Below are positions 34,429-43,687 of a DNA stretch of 64,000 bases, piece by piece. This stretch comes from Gelidibacter mesophilus DSM 14095. GTDB taxonomy: Bacteria; Bacteroidota; Bacteroidia; Flavobacteriales; Flavobacteriaceae. The stretch is taken from contig NZ_AUHD01000001.1 of the NCBI RefSeq assembly GCF_000423005.1, positions 124,001 to 188,000 of the forward strand. Direction: 5' to 3'. A program made the position numbers and the translations under genes. The number at the start of each line of letters is the position of its first letter. The stretch's first letter is position 1. The notes beneath the pieces were generated by a model, which saw only the letters and a list, made by a program, of their open reading frames with translations, did not search any database and had not been told where the DNA came from.

Positions 34429-35679
34429 ATGCTGCTTTACCTTCGCTTATTTAAAGAAAGTTTTTCATTTGCCATAAATGCCCTTACAAACAATAAGCTG
34501 CGTACATTTTTGTCTTTGCTGGGGGTTACTATTGGTATTTTTTCCATAATTGCGGTTTTGGCTGCGGTCGATTCGTTGGATCGAAATATTCAAGAACAAC
34601 TTTCAGGATTGGATAAAAATACGATGTATTTGACAAAATTTTCTTTTGGTCCTACTGAAGTTCCGCGATGGCAGCGTGATAATTTTCCTGCAACGGAATA
34701 TGATGATTTTGATTTCATCAGAAGAAGTGTGCCAGATATTGCTGCATCGGCTTATGTTATTTTTGGAAGTCCACAAACCGTTAAATATGGTTCAGAGACT
34801 ATTTCTGGTGTTGATATTAGTCCGGTTTCCAATGAGATTTATGAGATTGAAAATATTAAAATAGAAGAAGGCCGTTTTTACACAGAATCCGAGTCTACCA
34901 ATGGCTCTCCTGTTATTGTTCTGGGGCACGCTATTGCTGAAAATTTATTTGGCAATACCAATCCTTTGGGCAAGCAGATCAGAGTATATGGCCGTAAATT
35001 AACCGTTATTGGTGTTATAAAGAAAATGGGTACTGGTCTTGGAGGAGGTCCCGATGATAAAGGTTTTGTGCCAGCCAATTTTGTCAGACGTTTTCAAAGT
35101 GGTGGGGTTGAGGGTATTCCTGGAGCGGTAATCATCAAACCAAAAAAAGACGTTGATATGGGCGCTTTTGAAGGGGTTTTAAAGCAGAAATTTAGAGCTT
35201 ACCGAGGGTTGAAAGCGGGGGAGCCGGATAACTTTTTTGTGAATAAAATGTCCGGTTTCACAGACGCTATTGATGGCATTATTGGAACGATGAATGTTAT
35301 GGGATGGATTATCAGTGGGTTTTCTTTGTTAGTAGGTGGTTTCGGAATTGCAAATATTATGTTTGTTAGCGTAAAGGAACGTACAAATTTGATAGGGATT
35401 CAAAAATCATTAGGCGCTAAAAATAGATTCATTTTATTTCAGTTTTTGTTTGAAGCGGTTATTTTAGCAGTAATCGGGGGGCTTGTTGGACTTTTCTTTG
35501 TCTGGATTGGATCTTTGATTGCTTCACAATTTACGGGCGATTTCGAATTTGTTCTTTCTGCGGGTAATATGTTTCTAGGCTTCATTCTTTCTTCAATCAT
35601 CGGATTGATTTCTGGTGTTATTCCTGCTATTTCCGCATCGCGATTAGATCCGGTGGAAGCCATTCGTACTGGCATGTAG
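34429..35679 (+). CDS. ABC transporter permease, MacB/FtsX type
   Basis: A 416-residue permease: N-terminal helix with 'NNKLRTFLSLLGVTIGIFSI', a MacB-type periplasmic domain (about 60-270), then three C-terminal helices with the FtsX signature 'VKERTNLIGIQKSLGAKNRFIL' and 'PAISASRLDPVEAIRTGM'. Mechanotransmission-type ABC systems act in export or lipoprotein handling. No ATPase gene is next to it, so its partner is elsewhere. Single gene. Confidence 0.92.
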   Translation: MLLYLRLFKESFSFAINALTNNKLRTFLSLLGVTIGIFSIIAVLAAVDSLDRNIQEQLSGLDKNTMYLTKFSFGPTEVPRWQRDNFPATEYDDFDFIRRSVPDIAASAYVIFGSPQTVKYGSETISGVDISPVSNEIYEIENIKIEEGRFYTESESTNGSPVIVLGHAIAENLFGNTNPLGKQIRVYGRKLTVIGVIKKMGTGLGGGPDDKGFVPANFVRRFQSGGVEGIPGAVIIKPKKDVDMGAFEGVLKQKFRAYRGLKAGEPDNFFVNKMSGFTDAIDGIIGTMNVMGWIISGFSLLVGGFGIANIMFVSVKERTNLIGIQKSLGAKNRFILFQFLFEAVILAVIGGLVGLFFVWIGSLIASQFTGDFEFVLSAGNMFLGFILSSIIGLISGVIPAISASRLDPVEAIRTGM

Positions 35680-35701
35680 GTGGATTAAAATTCCAAAAAT
35701 T

Positions 35702-35749
35702 AAATTCCAAATTCCAATGGTCGCATAGAACTCGTGGAATTTGGAATTT
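35702..35749. repeat. Large perfect inverted repeat between convergent genes
   Basis: Arms AAATTCCAAATTCCA (35702-35716) and TGGAATTTGGAATTT (35735-35749), 15 bp perfect, 18-base loop. Lies between the stops of the permease and GAF genes. Either a bidirectional terminator or a copy of a third AT-rich repeat family. Confidence 0.7.
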
Positions 35750-35761
35750 TAATATTGGAGT

Positions 35762-36220
35762 TTATTCAAGAATAGTAGCGACCTGAGTACAAACGAACTC
35801 CAAAAAACGCTCGTCTTCTTCGGTAAACGGATCAATGGTATTTGAATCAATATCAATCTGACCAATATTTTCACCGTTCACAAAAATTGGAACTACAATC
35901 TCGGCTTTTACGGTCATGCTACATGCGATATAATTGTCTTGCGCCGAAACATCTGGAACCACAAAATTCTGATTGCTCACCGCAACTTGCCCGCAAATGC
36001 CTTTTCCAAAAGGTATAATGGTATGATCGGTTGGTGCACCAACGTACGGACCTAGTTTTAATTCTTCCTTATCACCATTTCTAAAGTAAAAACCAACCCA
36101 ATTGTAGTATGAAATATTGGATTCCAGGACCTCACATATGGTAAGCAATCGCTCATTGACAGTTTTATTGTTATCGGAAATTATCGATATTATTTGAGGC
36201 TGAAGTATGTTTGGTGTCAT
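35762..36220 (-). CDS. GAF domain protein (free methionine-R-sulfoxide reductase type)
   Basis: A 152-residue stand-alone GAF domain. 'YYNWVGFYFRNGDKEELKLGPYVG', 'GKGICGQVAVSNQNFVVPDVSAQDNYIACS' style blocks and 'IGQIDIDSNTIDPFTEED' match the fRMsr/YebR group, with Cys at the expected 'GKGICGQ' and 'YIACS' positions. Likely reduces free methionine-R-sulfoxide. Single gene; complements lipoprotein MsrA at 5594. Confidence 0.85.
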   Translation of the reverse strand: MTPNILQPQIISIISDNNKTVNERLLTICEVLESNISYYNWVGFYFRNGDKEELKLGPYVGAPTDHTIIPFGKGICGQVAVSNQNFVVPDVSAQDNYIACSMTVKAEIVVPIFVNGENIGQIDIDSNTIDPFTEEDERFLEFVCTQVATILE

Positions 36221-36311
36221 TGTTTAGATATTTTAGTAAAAGTATCCAAAAAGTAGGGTTTCAATTCCCCTTTTTGTATATTTTTAACACCGCAACCGTA
36301 ATTTTTAATTA

Positions 36312-36863
36312 TTGAAATCTCTAATTCTAAAATACAAATCTGTACTAAAGTTTATCTTGACTTTTTTATTGGTATATGGCGTTTTGACTTTTGCCTATAA
36401 ATTATACTTAGATTATTCTGACGGATCAGATTATTATCCAGATTTCTTTACGAATCAAGTTGCCAAACAAAGTGACGCGCTGGTCCTGGCTTTTGGTTAC
36501 GATTCCCAAATATTGAAGCATCCTGATGAGCCTTCAATGAAAGTCATTATTAATGGAAAATATGTTGCACGTATCATTGAAGGTTGTAATTCGATAAGTG
36601 TCATCATTTTATTTGTATCCTTTATAATTGCGTTTGCTGGAAAATTCACCAGCACTTTCCTCTATGTTTTGACGGGCAGTATTCTTTTATACATTGTAAA
36701 TGTTTTGAGGGTTGCTATTTTATCGGTTGGGATATATCGCTACCCATGGCGGACTGAGGAAATGCACGGCGTTGTTTTTCCGTTGGTTATTTACGGGATG
36801 GTCTTTTTGCTTTGGATGTTTTGGGTCAACAGGTTTTCGAGCTTAAGTAGGATTGATGGGTAA
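36312..36863 (+). CDS. xrtF: Exosortase family protein XrtF
   Basis: A 183-residue membrane protease/transpeptidase-like protein with about four or five helices. The exosortase triad is visible: Cys 92 in 'IIEGCNSIS', Arg 133 in 'NVLRVAIL', His 152 in 'EEMHGVVFP'. Exosortases cut C-terminal sorting tails and move proteins on to a cell-surface anchor; the substrates of XrtF are not obvious, and I see no PEP-CTERM-like protein in this window. The start is TTG at 36312; no ATG lies in frame before the first helix. Overlaps its partner gene. Confidence 0.93.
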   Translation: MKSLILKYKSVLKFILTFLLVYGVLTFAYKLYLDYSDGSDYYPDFFTNQVAKQSDALVLAFGYDSQILKHPDEPSMKVIINGKYVARIIEGCNSISVIILFVSFIIAFAGKFTSTFLYVLTGSILLYIVNVLRVAILSVGIYRYPWRTEEMHGVVFPLVIYGMVFLLWMFWVNRFSSLSRIDG

Positions 36864-37293
36864 TATAATGAAAATGACAGGACTATTGGCGCTTTTTGGA
36901 TTGTTGATCCTGATACGCGCCTTTGAGAACGAATTGTTCTATGACCCTTATCTTACCTTCTTTAAAAATGATTATCTCTATTTGGATAATCCGCGTCGCG
37001 AAGTTTTAAAAGTTACACTTTTTACGTCGCTGAGGTATTTTTTAAATTCGGTAATCTCATTGGGGATTATTTTTATCTTTTTCAAAGATAGGAACATTGT
37101 TAAATTTTCAGCCCTTATATATATCGCATCATTCCTGATTTTATTGGCCCTCTATTTGTATTTTGTTGTTAATCCACGTCAAGAAGATTACTATATTTTT
37201 TTTAATATTAGAAGATTTTTAATCCAACCACTTCTCTTATTGTTATTGCTACCAGCTTTTTATTATCATCAATTAAAAAGTAAAACATCATAA
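36856..37293 (+). CDS. Exosortase F system-associated membrane protein
   Basis: A 145-residue membrane protein with four helices ('TGLLALFGLLILIRAFE', 'YFLNSVISLGIIFIFF', 'ALIYIASFLILLALYLYF', 'PLLLLLLLPAFYY'). Landmarks 'FYDPYLTFFKNDY' and 'NIRRFLIQP' match the family always found next to XrtF. ATG 36856 overlaps the xrtF stop by eight bases, so synthesis is coupled. Probably a structural or regulatory partner of the exosortase. Confidence 0.88.
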   Translation: MGNIMKMTGLLALFGLLILIRAFENELFYDPYLTFFKNDYLYLDNPRREVLKVTLFTSLRYFLNSVISLGIIFIFFKDRNIVKFSALIYIASFLILLALYLYFVVNPRQEDYYIFFNIRRFLIQPLLLLLLLPAFYYHQLKSKTS

Positions 37294-37330
37294 GGATTTT
37301 TAAATTCGTTTAGATGAATACATTTTTTTG

Positions 37331-37338
37331 TAGTTTTG
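37331..37338 (+). promoter_or_regulatory. Bacteroidota -7 box five bases before the HYC_CC_PP start
   Basis: TAGTTTTG, full TAnnTTTG match; TTTA lies 18 bases upstream. The ATG at 37344 is only five bases downstream, so the transcript may be leaderless, or translation begins at a later Met. Confidence 0.45.
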
Positions 37339-37343
37339 CGACA

Positions 37344-37757
37344 ATGTATCATAATATCTTTCATAAAATTTCTTCTATGGTAATGGCACTTTTAGTGTTC
37401 CTGTCTACGGTGTCCTTTACTTTGGAAAAGCATTTTTGTGGTGACACATTGATTGATGTTGCCATTTTTTCTCATGCGGATACCTGTGGGATGAATATGG
37501 ATACCTTGACTAAACTAAGTCCGGAAAAAAAATCATGTTGTAAAAACGAAGTTGAAATTATTAAAGGTCAGGATCAATTAAACAAGGCTTCTTTTGAAGA
37601 TTTACAGGTCCAAAAACAATTTTTCCTTACAAGTTTACTCTATTCTTATATCAATCTTTTTAAGGGTAAGCCTTCCCAGGTCTATCCACATAAAAATTAT
37701 TCGCCACCTCATTTGGTTGCCAATATTCAGGTTTTAAACCAGGTCTTCATCATTTGA
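37344..37757 (+). CDS. HYC_CC_PP family protein
   Basis: A 137-residue protein with an N-terminal hydrophobic segment ('MVMALLVFLSTVSFT') and the family's three marks: 'HFC' (30-32), 'CC' (65-66) and 'SPPHL' near the C terminus, plus C48. The paired cysteines and histidines suggest metal binding. In Bacteroidota it usually sits by TonB-dependent receptors and heavy-metal (HMA) proteins, as here. The upstream ATG at 37314 precedes the promoter box and is rejected as start. Confidence 0.82.
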   Translation: MYHNIFHKISSMVMALLVFLSTVSFTLEKHFCGDTLIDVAIFSHADTCGMNMDTLTKLSPEKKSCCKNEVEIIKGQDQLNKASFEDLQVQKQFFLTSLLYSYINLFKGKPSQVYPHKNYSPPHLVANIQVLNQVFII

Positions 37758-38068
37758 TTTATCAAAAATAACCTTAGTGAAGCGTAGTGTTACGCTCGCT
37801 ATTTTAAAAATGAAATAATCAAATATCTTACAAAGTAATATCTCATTAATTTATTGCCACTCCTTATCATTTTGTGTTTAAAGTGTTTCTAATGTCACAA
37901 CAGCTGCGTAGATAACATTCCAACCAAATACCGAAATTTTTCAAAATCATAACAAATGAGAAAGGGAGCAGTATCTACAGAATTATTAATTGCGTTTTTA
38001 GCATTTATGCCAACGCTACTATGCCAATGATTAATTGCTTTAAGTTTAAAAATAATATTGACTAATAA
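37758..38068. other. Gap between the HYC_CC_PP gene and the TonB receptor gene
   Basis: 311 bases. It contains a 24-codon frame at 37956-38030 that reads like a signal peptide ('LLIAFLAFMPTLLCQ', then TGA). No RNA gene or terminator stands out. Confidence 0.5.
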
Positions 38069-40321
38069 ATGAAACATATATTTTACTTTCTCATGTTTTT
38101 ACCAACGCTTGTTTTTTCGCAAGAAAAAATTGACGGTATTATCGTTGAGATCACAGAACAGAAAAAAACCATGCCTCTTCCTGGTGCTAATGTCTATTGG
38201 TTGGATACTTCTATCGGTGCCACTACAGATATCGACGGGAAATTCAGTATTTCATATCAAAAGGAACACACAAAATTGGTGGTTAGTTATGTGGGCTATA
38301 AAACAGACACCATTAACATTAGTACACCAAAATACATTAAACACGATCTTAAGGCTACGAGCGAATTGGATGAAATAACGGTAACCTCTCGTAAACAAGC
38401 CACTTCAAAATCGTATATGCAATCTGCCAATGTGATGTTTGTGAGCAGTGATGAATTACTTAAAGCTGCCTGTTGTAACCTCTCAGAAAGCTTTGAAACC
38501 AATCCTTCCATTGATGTCAATTTTGCAGACGCCATTACGGGCACTCGTCAAATAAAGATGTTGGGATTAACAAGCCCTTATATTTTGATTACTGCTGAAA
38601 ATATTCCGACCATTCGCGGTGCTTCACAAGCTTACGGCTTGAGTTTTACACCGGGAACTTGGGTAGAAAGTATTCAAATAACAAAAGGAGCGGGTAGTGT
38701 GGTCAATGGGTTTGAAAGCATTGCTGGGCAAATTAATACTGAGCTTGTCAAGCCAACGACTGATAACAAGTTATTCGTAAATCTTTACGGGGCGAGTAGC
38801 GAGCGCATGGAGGCTAATGTGCACTTGAATACAAAAGTCAGTGAGAAATGGAGTACAGGTTTGTATCTGCATGGAAATACCCACAATAAAAAACACGATG
38901 TGAATGATGATGGTTTTATGGATATGCCCATTTATAAGCAAATCAACTTGATGAACCGTTGGCAATATACCAATCCTGAAAAAGGCTTTGTGAGCTTTAT
39001 CAATTTTAACTATTTGGACGATTCCAAGCAAACCGGTCAATTGGATTTTGATCCGGATAGGGATAAATTGACCACGAATTTCTGGGGAAGTGAAATTGAT
39101 ACCAAAAGAGTTGATGTCTCCGTGAAGTCTGGATATGTAAATCCTAATATTCCATGGCAGAGTATTGGTTTTCAAACTGCATTTAGCTCTCATAAACAAG
39201 ATTCTTATTTTGGATTGAACCGCTACGATATTTTACATAACAGCTTGTATATTAATGGAATTTATAACACCATTATCAGCGATTCTAGACATAAGATCAA
39301 AACAGGGTTGAGTTATACGTACGATCATTATGATGAACTGATTTTGACGGAAGATTTTGAACGTACTGAAAATTCAGTCGGTGCTTTCTTTGAATACAAC
39401 TTTGATAATTTGGAAGATTTTAATTTGACGGCAGGTGTTCGAATTGACAGACATAATATTTTGGGAACATTTGTGACACCGAGAGTCCATGCGCGGTATA
39501 CCCCTTGGGAAAAATCGGCATTAAGAGCATCCTTTGGGAGAGGCAAACGCAGTGCAAGTATATTTGCAGAAAACCAGAGTGTTTTTGCTACATCGAGAGC
39601 GTTATTGATTGATGGGGACACACCAATGGGCAGTTTGAAAGGTGCTTATGGCCTAGATCCGGAAATTGCATGGAATTATGGTATTTCTTTTTTGCAGGGC
39701 TTCAATCTTTTTGGGAATAAAGCCGATGTGACCTTTGATTACTACAGAACGGATTTCAAAAATCAAGTAGTGGTCGATTATGAAAATCCGCAGCAATTGA
39801 ATTTCTATAATCTTGATGGCGAAAGTTATGCCAATAGTTTTCAAATAGAATTGAATTATAATGTTTTTGAGGGATTTGATCTTAGAACGGCCTATAAATA
39901 TTATGACATCCAAACCCAATACAACTCTGGAAAGTTGGAAAAAGCCCTAACTCCAAAACACCGATTATTTGGTAACATATCTTATGAAACCAAAAGAACC
40001 GTAAATTTGGCACAATGGAAATTTGACGTCACCTATAATTGGTTGGGCGAACAACGGTATACATCAACGACATCCAACCCTATCCAATACCAATTACCGG
40101 AATATACACCTACCGTTGGAACCTTGAATGCACAGGTGACCAAAGTGTTTTCTGAAAAATTTGAGGTATATTTAGGTGGAGAAAACATCACCAATGTAAG
40201 ACAGAGTAATCCAATTTTAGGAGCAGATGATCCTTTTGGAGCAAATTTTGATACGACTTTTGTGTATGGACCAATTTTTGGAAGCATGTATTATGCGGGA
40301 TTGCGATTTAAAATAAAATAG
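38069..40321 (+). CDS. TonB-dependent receptor with carboxypeptidase-like N-terminal domain
   Basis: A 750-residue outer-membrane receptor. Signal peptide 'HIFYFLMFLPTLVFSQ', a CarboxypepD_reg-like beta-sandwich ('PLPGANVYWLDTSIGATTDIDGKF', about 35-95), plug domain with 'TSPYILITAENIP' and 'SIQITKGAGSVVNGFESIAGQIN', then a 22-strand barrel ending 'MYYAGLRFKIK'. Two adjacent Cys in 'LLKAACCNLSESF' are typical of receptors found beside HMA proteins. With the HYC_CC_PP and HMA genes around it, copper or another heavy metal (complex) is a likely cargo (inference). Confidence 0.92.
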   Translation: MKHIFYFLMFLPTLVFSQEKIDGIIVEITEQKKTMPLPGANVYWLDTSIGATTDIDGKFSISYQKEHTKLVVSYVGYKTDTINISTPKYIKHDLKATSELDEITVTSRKQATSKSYMQSANVMFVSSDELLKAACCNLSESFETNPSIDVNFADAITGTRQIKMLGLTSPYILITAENIPTIRGASQAYGLSFTPGTWVESIQITKGAGSVVNGFESIAGQINTELVKPTTDNKLFVNLYGASSERMEANVHLNTKVSEKWSTGLYLHGNTHNKKHDVNDDGFMDMPIYKQINLMNRWQYTNPEKGFVSFINFNYLDDSKQTGQLDFDPDRDKLTTNFWGSEIDTKRVDVSVKSGYVNPNIPWQSIGFQTAFSSHKQDSYFGLNRYDILHNSLYINGIYNTIISDSRHKIKTGLSYTYDHYDELILTEDFERTENSVGAFFEYNFDNLEDFNLTAGVRIDRHNILGTFVTPRVHARYTPWEKSALRASFGRGKRSASIFAENQSVFATSRALLIDGDTPMGSLKGAYGLDPEIAWNYGISFLQGFNLFGNKADVTFDYYRTDFKNQVVVDYENPQQLNFYNLDGESYANSFQIELNYNVFEGFDLRTAYKYYDIQTQYNSGKLEKALTPKHRLFGNISYETKRTVNLAQWKFDVTYNWLGEQRYTSTTSNPIQYQLPEYTPTVGTLNAQVTKVFSEKFEVYLGGENITNVRQSNPILGADDPFGANFDTTFVYGPIFGSMYYAGLRFKIK

Positions 40322-40323
40322 TC

Positions 40324-40370
40324 AAATTCCTGTGCCTGCTTGTTGGCAGACAGGAAGGCAGGAATCTCAT
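40324..40370 (+). repeat. Palindromic repeat (family A, long form)
   Basis: ATTCCTGTGCCTGCTTGTTGGCAGACAGG region followed by AAGGCAGGAATCTCA. Same core as 724-760 and the reversed copy at 42841-42880. A broken piece (TCAGGCAGGAAA) follows at about 40413-40424. Confidence 0.8.
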
Positions 40371-40556
40371 AAATAAAAAGCTAAAATTAACAACCATGAA
40401 TCTGACCTTCCGCTCAGGCAGGAAAATAAATATATCTCAGTTAAAAATTCTTGTATTCGTGGCGGATAATCATTAATACAAACTACCAATTATTCATCAG
40501 GAATGATTGTAATTTAATTAAAACAAAAACAGAAGTTTAATTTAAAAAAAATGAAT

Positions 40557-40580
40557 CCCCTTTCCTTCGGAAAGGGTTAG
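40557..40580 (+). promoter_or_regulatory. Hairpin and nine-codon frame in the leader of the HMA gene
   Basis: Stem CCCTTTCC (40558-40565) / GGAAAGGG (40569-40576) with a three-base loop, 11 bases before the ATG at 40588. The hairpin lies within a tiny frame, ATG 40551 to TAG 40580 (MNPLSFGKG). It may be a copy of another repeat or a leader control element. Confidence 0.35.
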
Positions 40581-40587
40581 GTAAAAT

Positions 40588-40950
40588 ATGAAGAAAATAG
40601 TATTAGTATTCGCATTATTGATTGGAACACTCACTTTTGCACAGAATAAAAATGCCAAAGCTACCATTGAAGTAGACGGTGTTTGCAACATGTGTAAAGA
40701 ACGGATTGAAAAAGCGGCCATCAAGGCCAAAGGTGTAAAAATTGCCAATTGGGACGTCAATACACACGAATTGAAATTAATTTTTGATGAACGCAAAACC
40801 AGTTTAAAGGCCATACAACAAAGTATTGCTGAAGTGGGTCATGACACAAAAGAAATCAAGGCAACAGACGAAGCCTATCAAAGTTTGCACACCTGTTGTT
40901 ATTATAGAGATGAAGCGGTGAGAGAGGATCATAAAGACGATAAACAGTAA
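40588..40950 (+). CDS. Periplasmic heavy-metal-associated (HMA) domain protein
   Basis: A 120-residue secreted protein: signal peptide 'MKKIVLVFALLIGTLTFAQ', then one HMA ferredoxin-like fold with the metal pair in 'VDGVCNMCKERIE' (CxxC at about 34-37). A tail 'SLHTCCYYRDE' adds a Cys pair. Likely a copper or similar metal carrier in the periplasm that works with the TonB receptor upstream. Ends before a strong terminator. Confidence 0.9.
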   Translation: MKKIVLVFALLIGTLTFAQNKNAKATIEVDGVCNMCKERIEKAAIKAKGVKIANWDVNTHELKLIFDERKTSLKAIQQSIAEVGHDTKEIKATDEAYQSLHTCCYYRDEAVREDHKDDKQ

Positions 40951-41081
40951 TCAAGCTGTTCATAATTTCTATATGTTAGAATGCGAATAATATATTTGCA
41001 TTGTCGAAAAATGATTGGGATCGCGTCTTAAAATTCGATGTAACGAAATTTTAGTCTTTAATTTCACATACTGTAAAAAGC

Positions 41082-41111
41082 AAAAACGCCTCAAAATTTT
41101 GAGGCGTTTTT
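41082..41111. terminator. Strong bidirectional terminator between HMA gene and groEL
   Basis: Perfect 15-bp stem AAAAACGCCTCAAAA / TTTTGAGGCGTTTTT with T-runs on both sides. Confidence 0.85.
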
Positions 41112-41142
41112 TTATAAAAATATATTTAGGAATTTCATAAAA

Positions 41143-42828
<1,686 letters not shown>

Positions 42829-42840
42829 TTATTTAAAAGG

Positions 42841-42880
42841 AGATTCCTGCCTTCCTGTCTTCCGACAGGCAGGCGCAAGA
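42841..42880 (-). repeat. Palindromic repeat (family A, long form) in the groES-groEL spacer
   Basis: Reverse-oriented copy: on the minus strand CCTGCCTGTCGGAAGACAGG, then AAGGCAGGAATCTCC. Lies within the transcribed gap of the groESL operon and would fold into a hairpin in the mRNA. Confidence 0.8.
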
Positions 42881-42886
42881 ACTTGA

Positions 42887-43162
42887 TTAGATAATCGCGA
42901 GAACATCACTTTCACGCATGATGAGATAATCTTTGCCTTCAAGTTTAAGTTCTGTTCCTGCATATTTTCCGTAAAGAACGGTCTGACCGACTTTTACAGT
43001 CATTGGATTTTTTTTAGTACCCGCACCAACGGCGACAACTTTACCTTTTTGAGGTTTTTCTTTAGCGTTGTCTGGAATGATAATTCCTGAAGCTGTCTTT
43101 GTTTCAGCTTCTACAGGTTCAATAAGAACACGGTCTGCCAATGGTTTAATGTTTAATCCCAT
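42887..43162 (-). CDS. groS: 10 kDa co-chaperonin GroES
   Basis: A 91-residue lid of the GroEL chamber. '[23 protein letters not shown]' start, mobile loop with '[10 protein letters not shown]', and '[21 protein letters not shown]' are diagnostic. First gene of groESL. A sigma-54-like promoter lies upstream at 43234-43249. Confidence 0.98.
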   Translation of the reverse strand: MGLNIKPLADRVLIEPVEAETKTASGIIIPDNAKEKPQKGKVVAVGAGTKKNPMTVKVGQTVLYGKYAGTELKLEGKDYLIMRESDVLAII

Positions 43163-43233
43163 AGTTGTATTATTTTTTTAAATCACGTCGTGGACGTGAC
43201 AGGTTAATTGATTTTGTTTACGAATTATGTAGT

Positions 43234-43249
43234 TGCGAAAAATGTGCCA
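43234..43249 (-). promoter_or_regulatory. Candidate sigma-54 promoter upstream of groES
   Basis: Minus strand TGGCAC-ATTTT-TCGCA against the consensus TGGCAC-N5-TTGCA: one mismatch, with the invariant GG and GC ten bases apart. Transcript start would be near 43223, giving a leader of about 61 bases to the groES ATG. A sigma-54 activator gene lies nearby at 45179-46453. Confidence 0.55.
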
Positions 43250-43282
43250 TGAGCCCTGAACTGACAAAGTTTCAGTAACAAA

Positions 43283-43311
43283 AAAATGCCAACAGATTTT
43301 GTTGGCATTTT
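43283..43311 (-). terminator. Terminator after secG
   Basis: Perfect 11-bp stem AAAATGCCAAC / GTTGGCATTTT followed on the minus strand by a T-rich stretch. Separates secG from groES. Confidence 0.75.
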
Positions 43312-43333
43312 GATTATTTGGTGTTGAATTGAT

Positions 43334-43684
43334 TTAGTTTTCTGGAGTGCCAATTGGCGTTGCAGGAGTTTCTGTAGCGGGTTTGACCGGTGCTGGCATG
43401 CTGGTTGCTGCATCACTATCCAACGCTTTAGATTCAGTAGTTCCTGTTGCACCATCAATAGCAATATTGGATACCAATATCAAAACGAGTAAAACAGTAG
43501 CTAAAATCCACGTGCTTTTATCTAAAAAGTCTGTTGTTTTTTTAACACCACCTAATTGTTGTGTACCGCCGCCGCCAAATGATGAAGATAATCCTCCTCC
43601 TTTTGGATTTTGAACCATGATGACAACCACCAACAAGAAGGATACTATGATGATAAGGACTAAAAATATTGAAAACGTACTCAT
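43334..43684 (-). CDS. secG: Preprotein translocase subunit SecG
   Basis: A 116-residue inner-membrane subunit with two helices ('FLVLIIIVSFLLVVVIMVQ', 'WILATVLLVLILVSNIAI') and the family link 'PKGGGLSSSFGGGG'. A C-terminal Ala/Pro/Thr-rich tail is common in Bacteroidota. Three bases after the TPR gene. Confidence 0.93.
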   Translation of the reverse strand: MSTFSIFLVLIIIVSFLLVVVIMVQNPKGGGLSSSFGGGGTQQLGGVKKTTDFLDKSTWILATVLLVLILVSNIAIDGATGTTESKALDSDAATSMPAPVKPATETPATPIGTPEN

Positions 43685-43687
43685 GTG

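Noticed and set aside
38771-39199. 142-codon open frame opposite the TonB receptor gene
   Set aside because: Antisense to a well-supported receptor gene; no start signal or domain seen.
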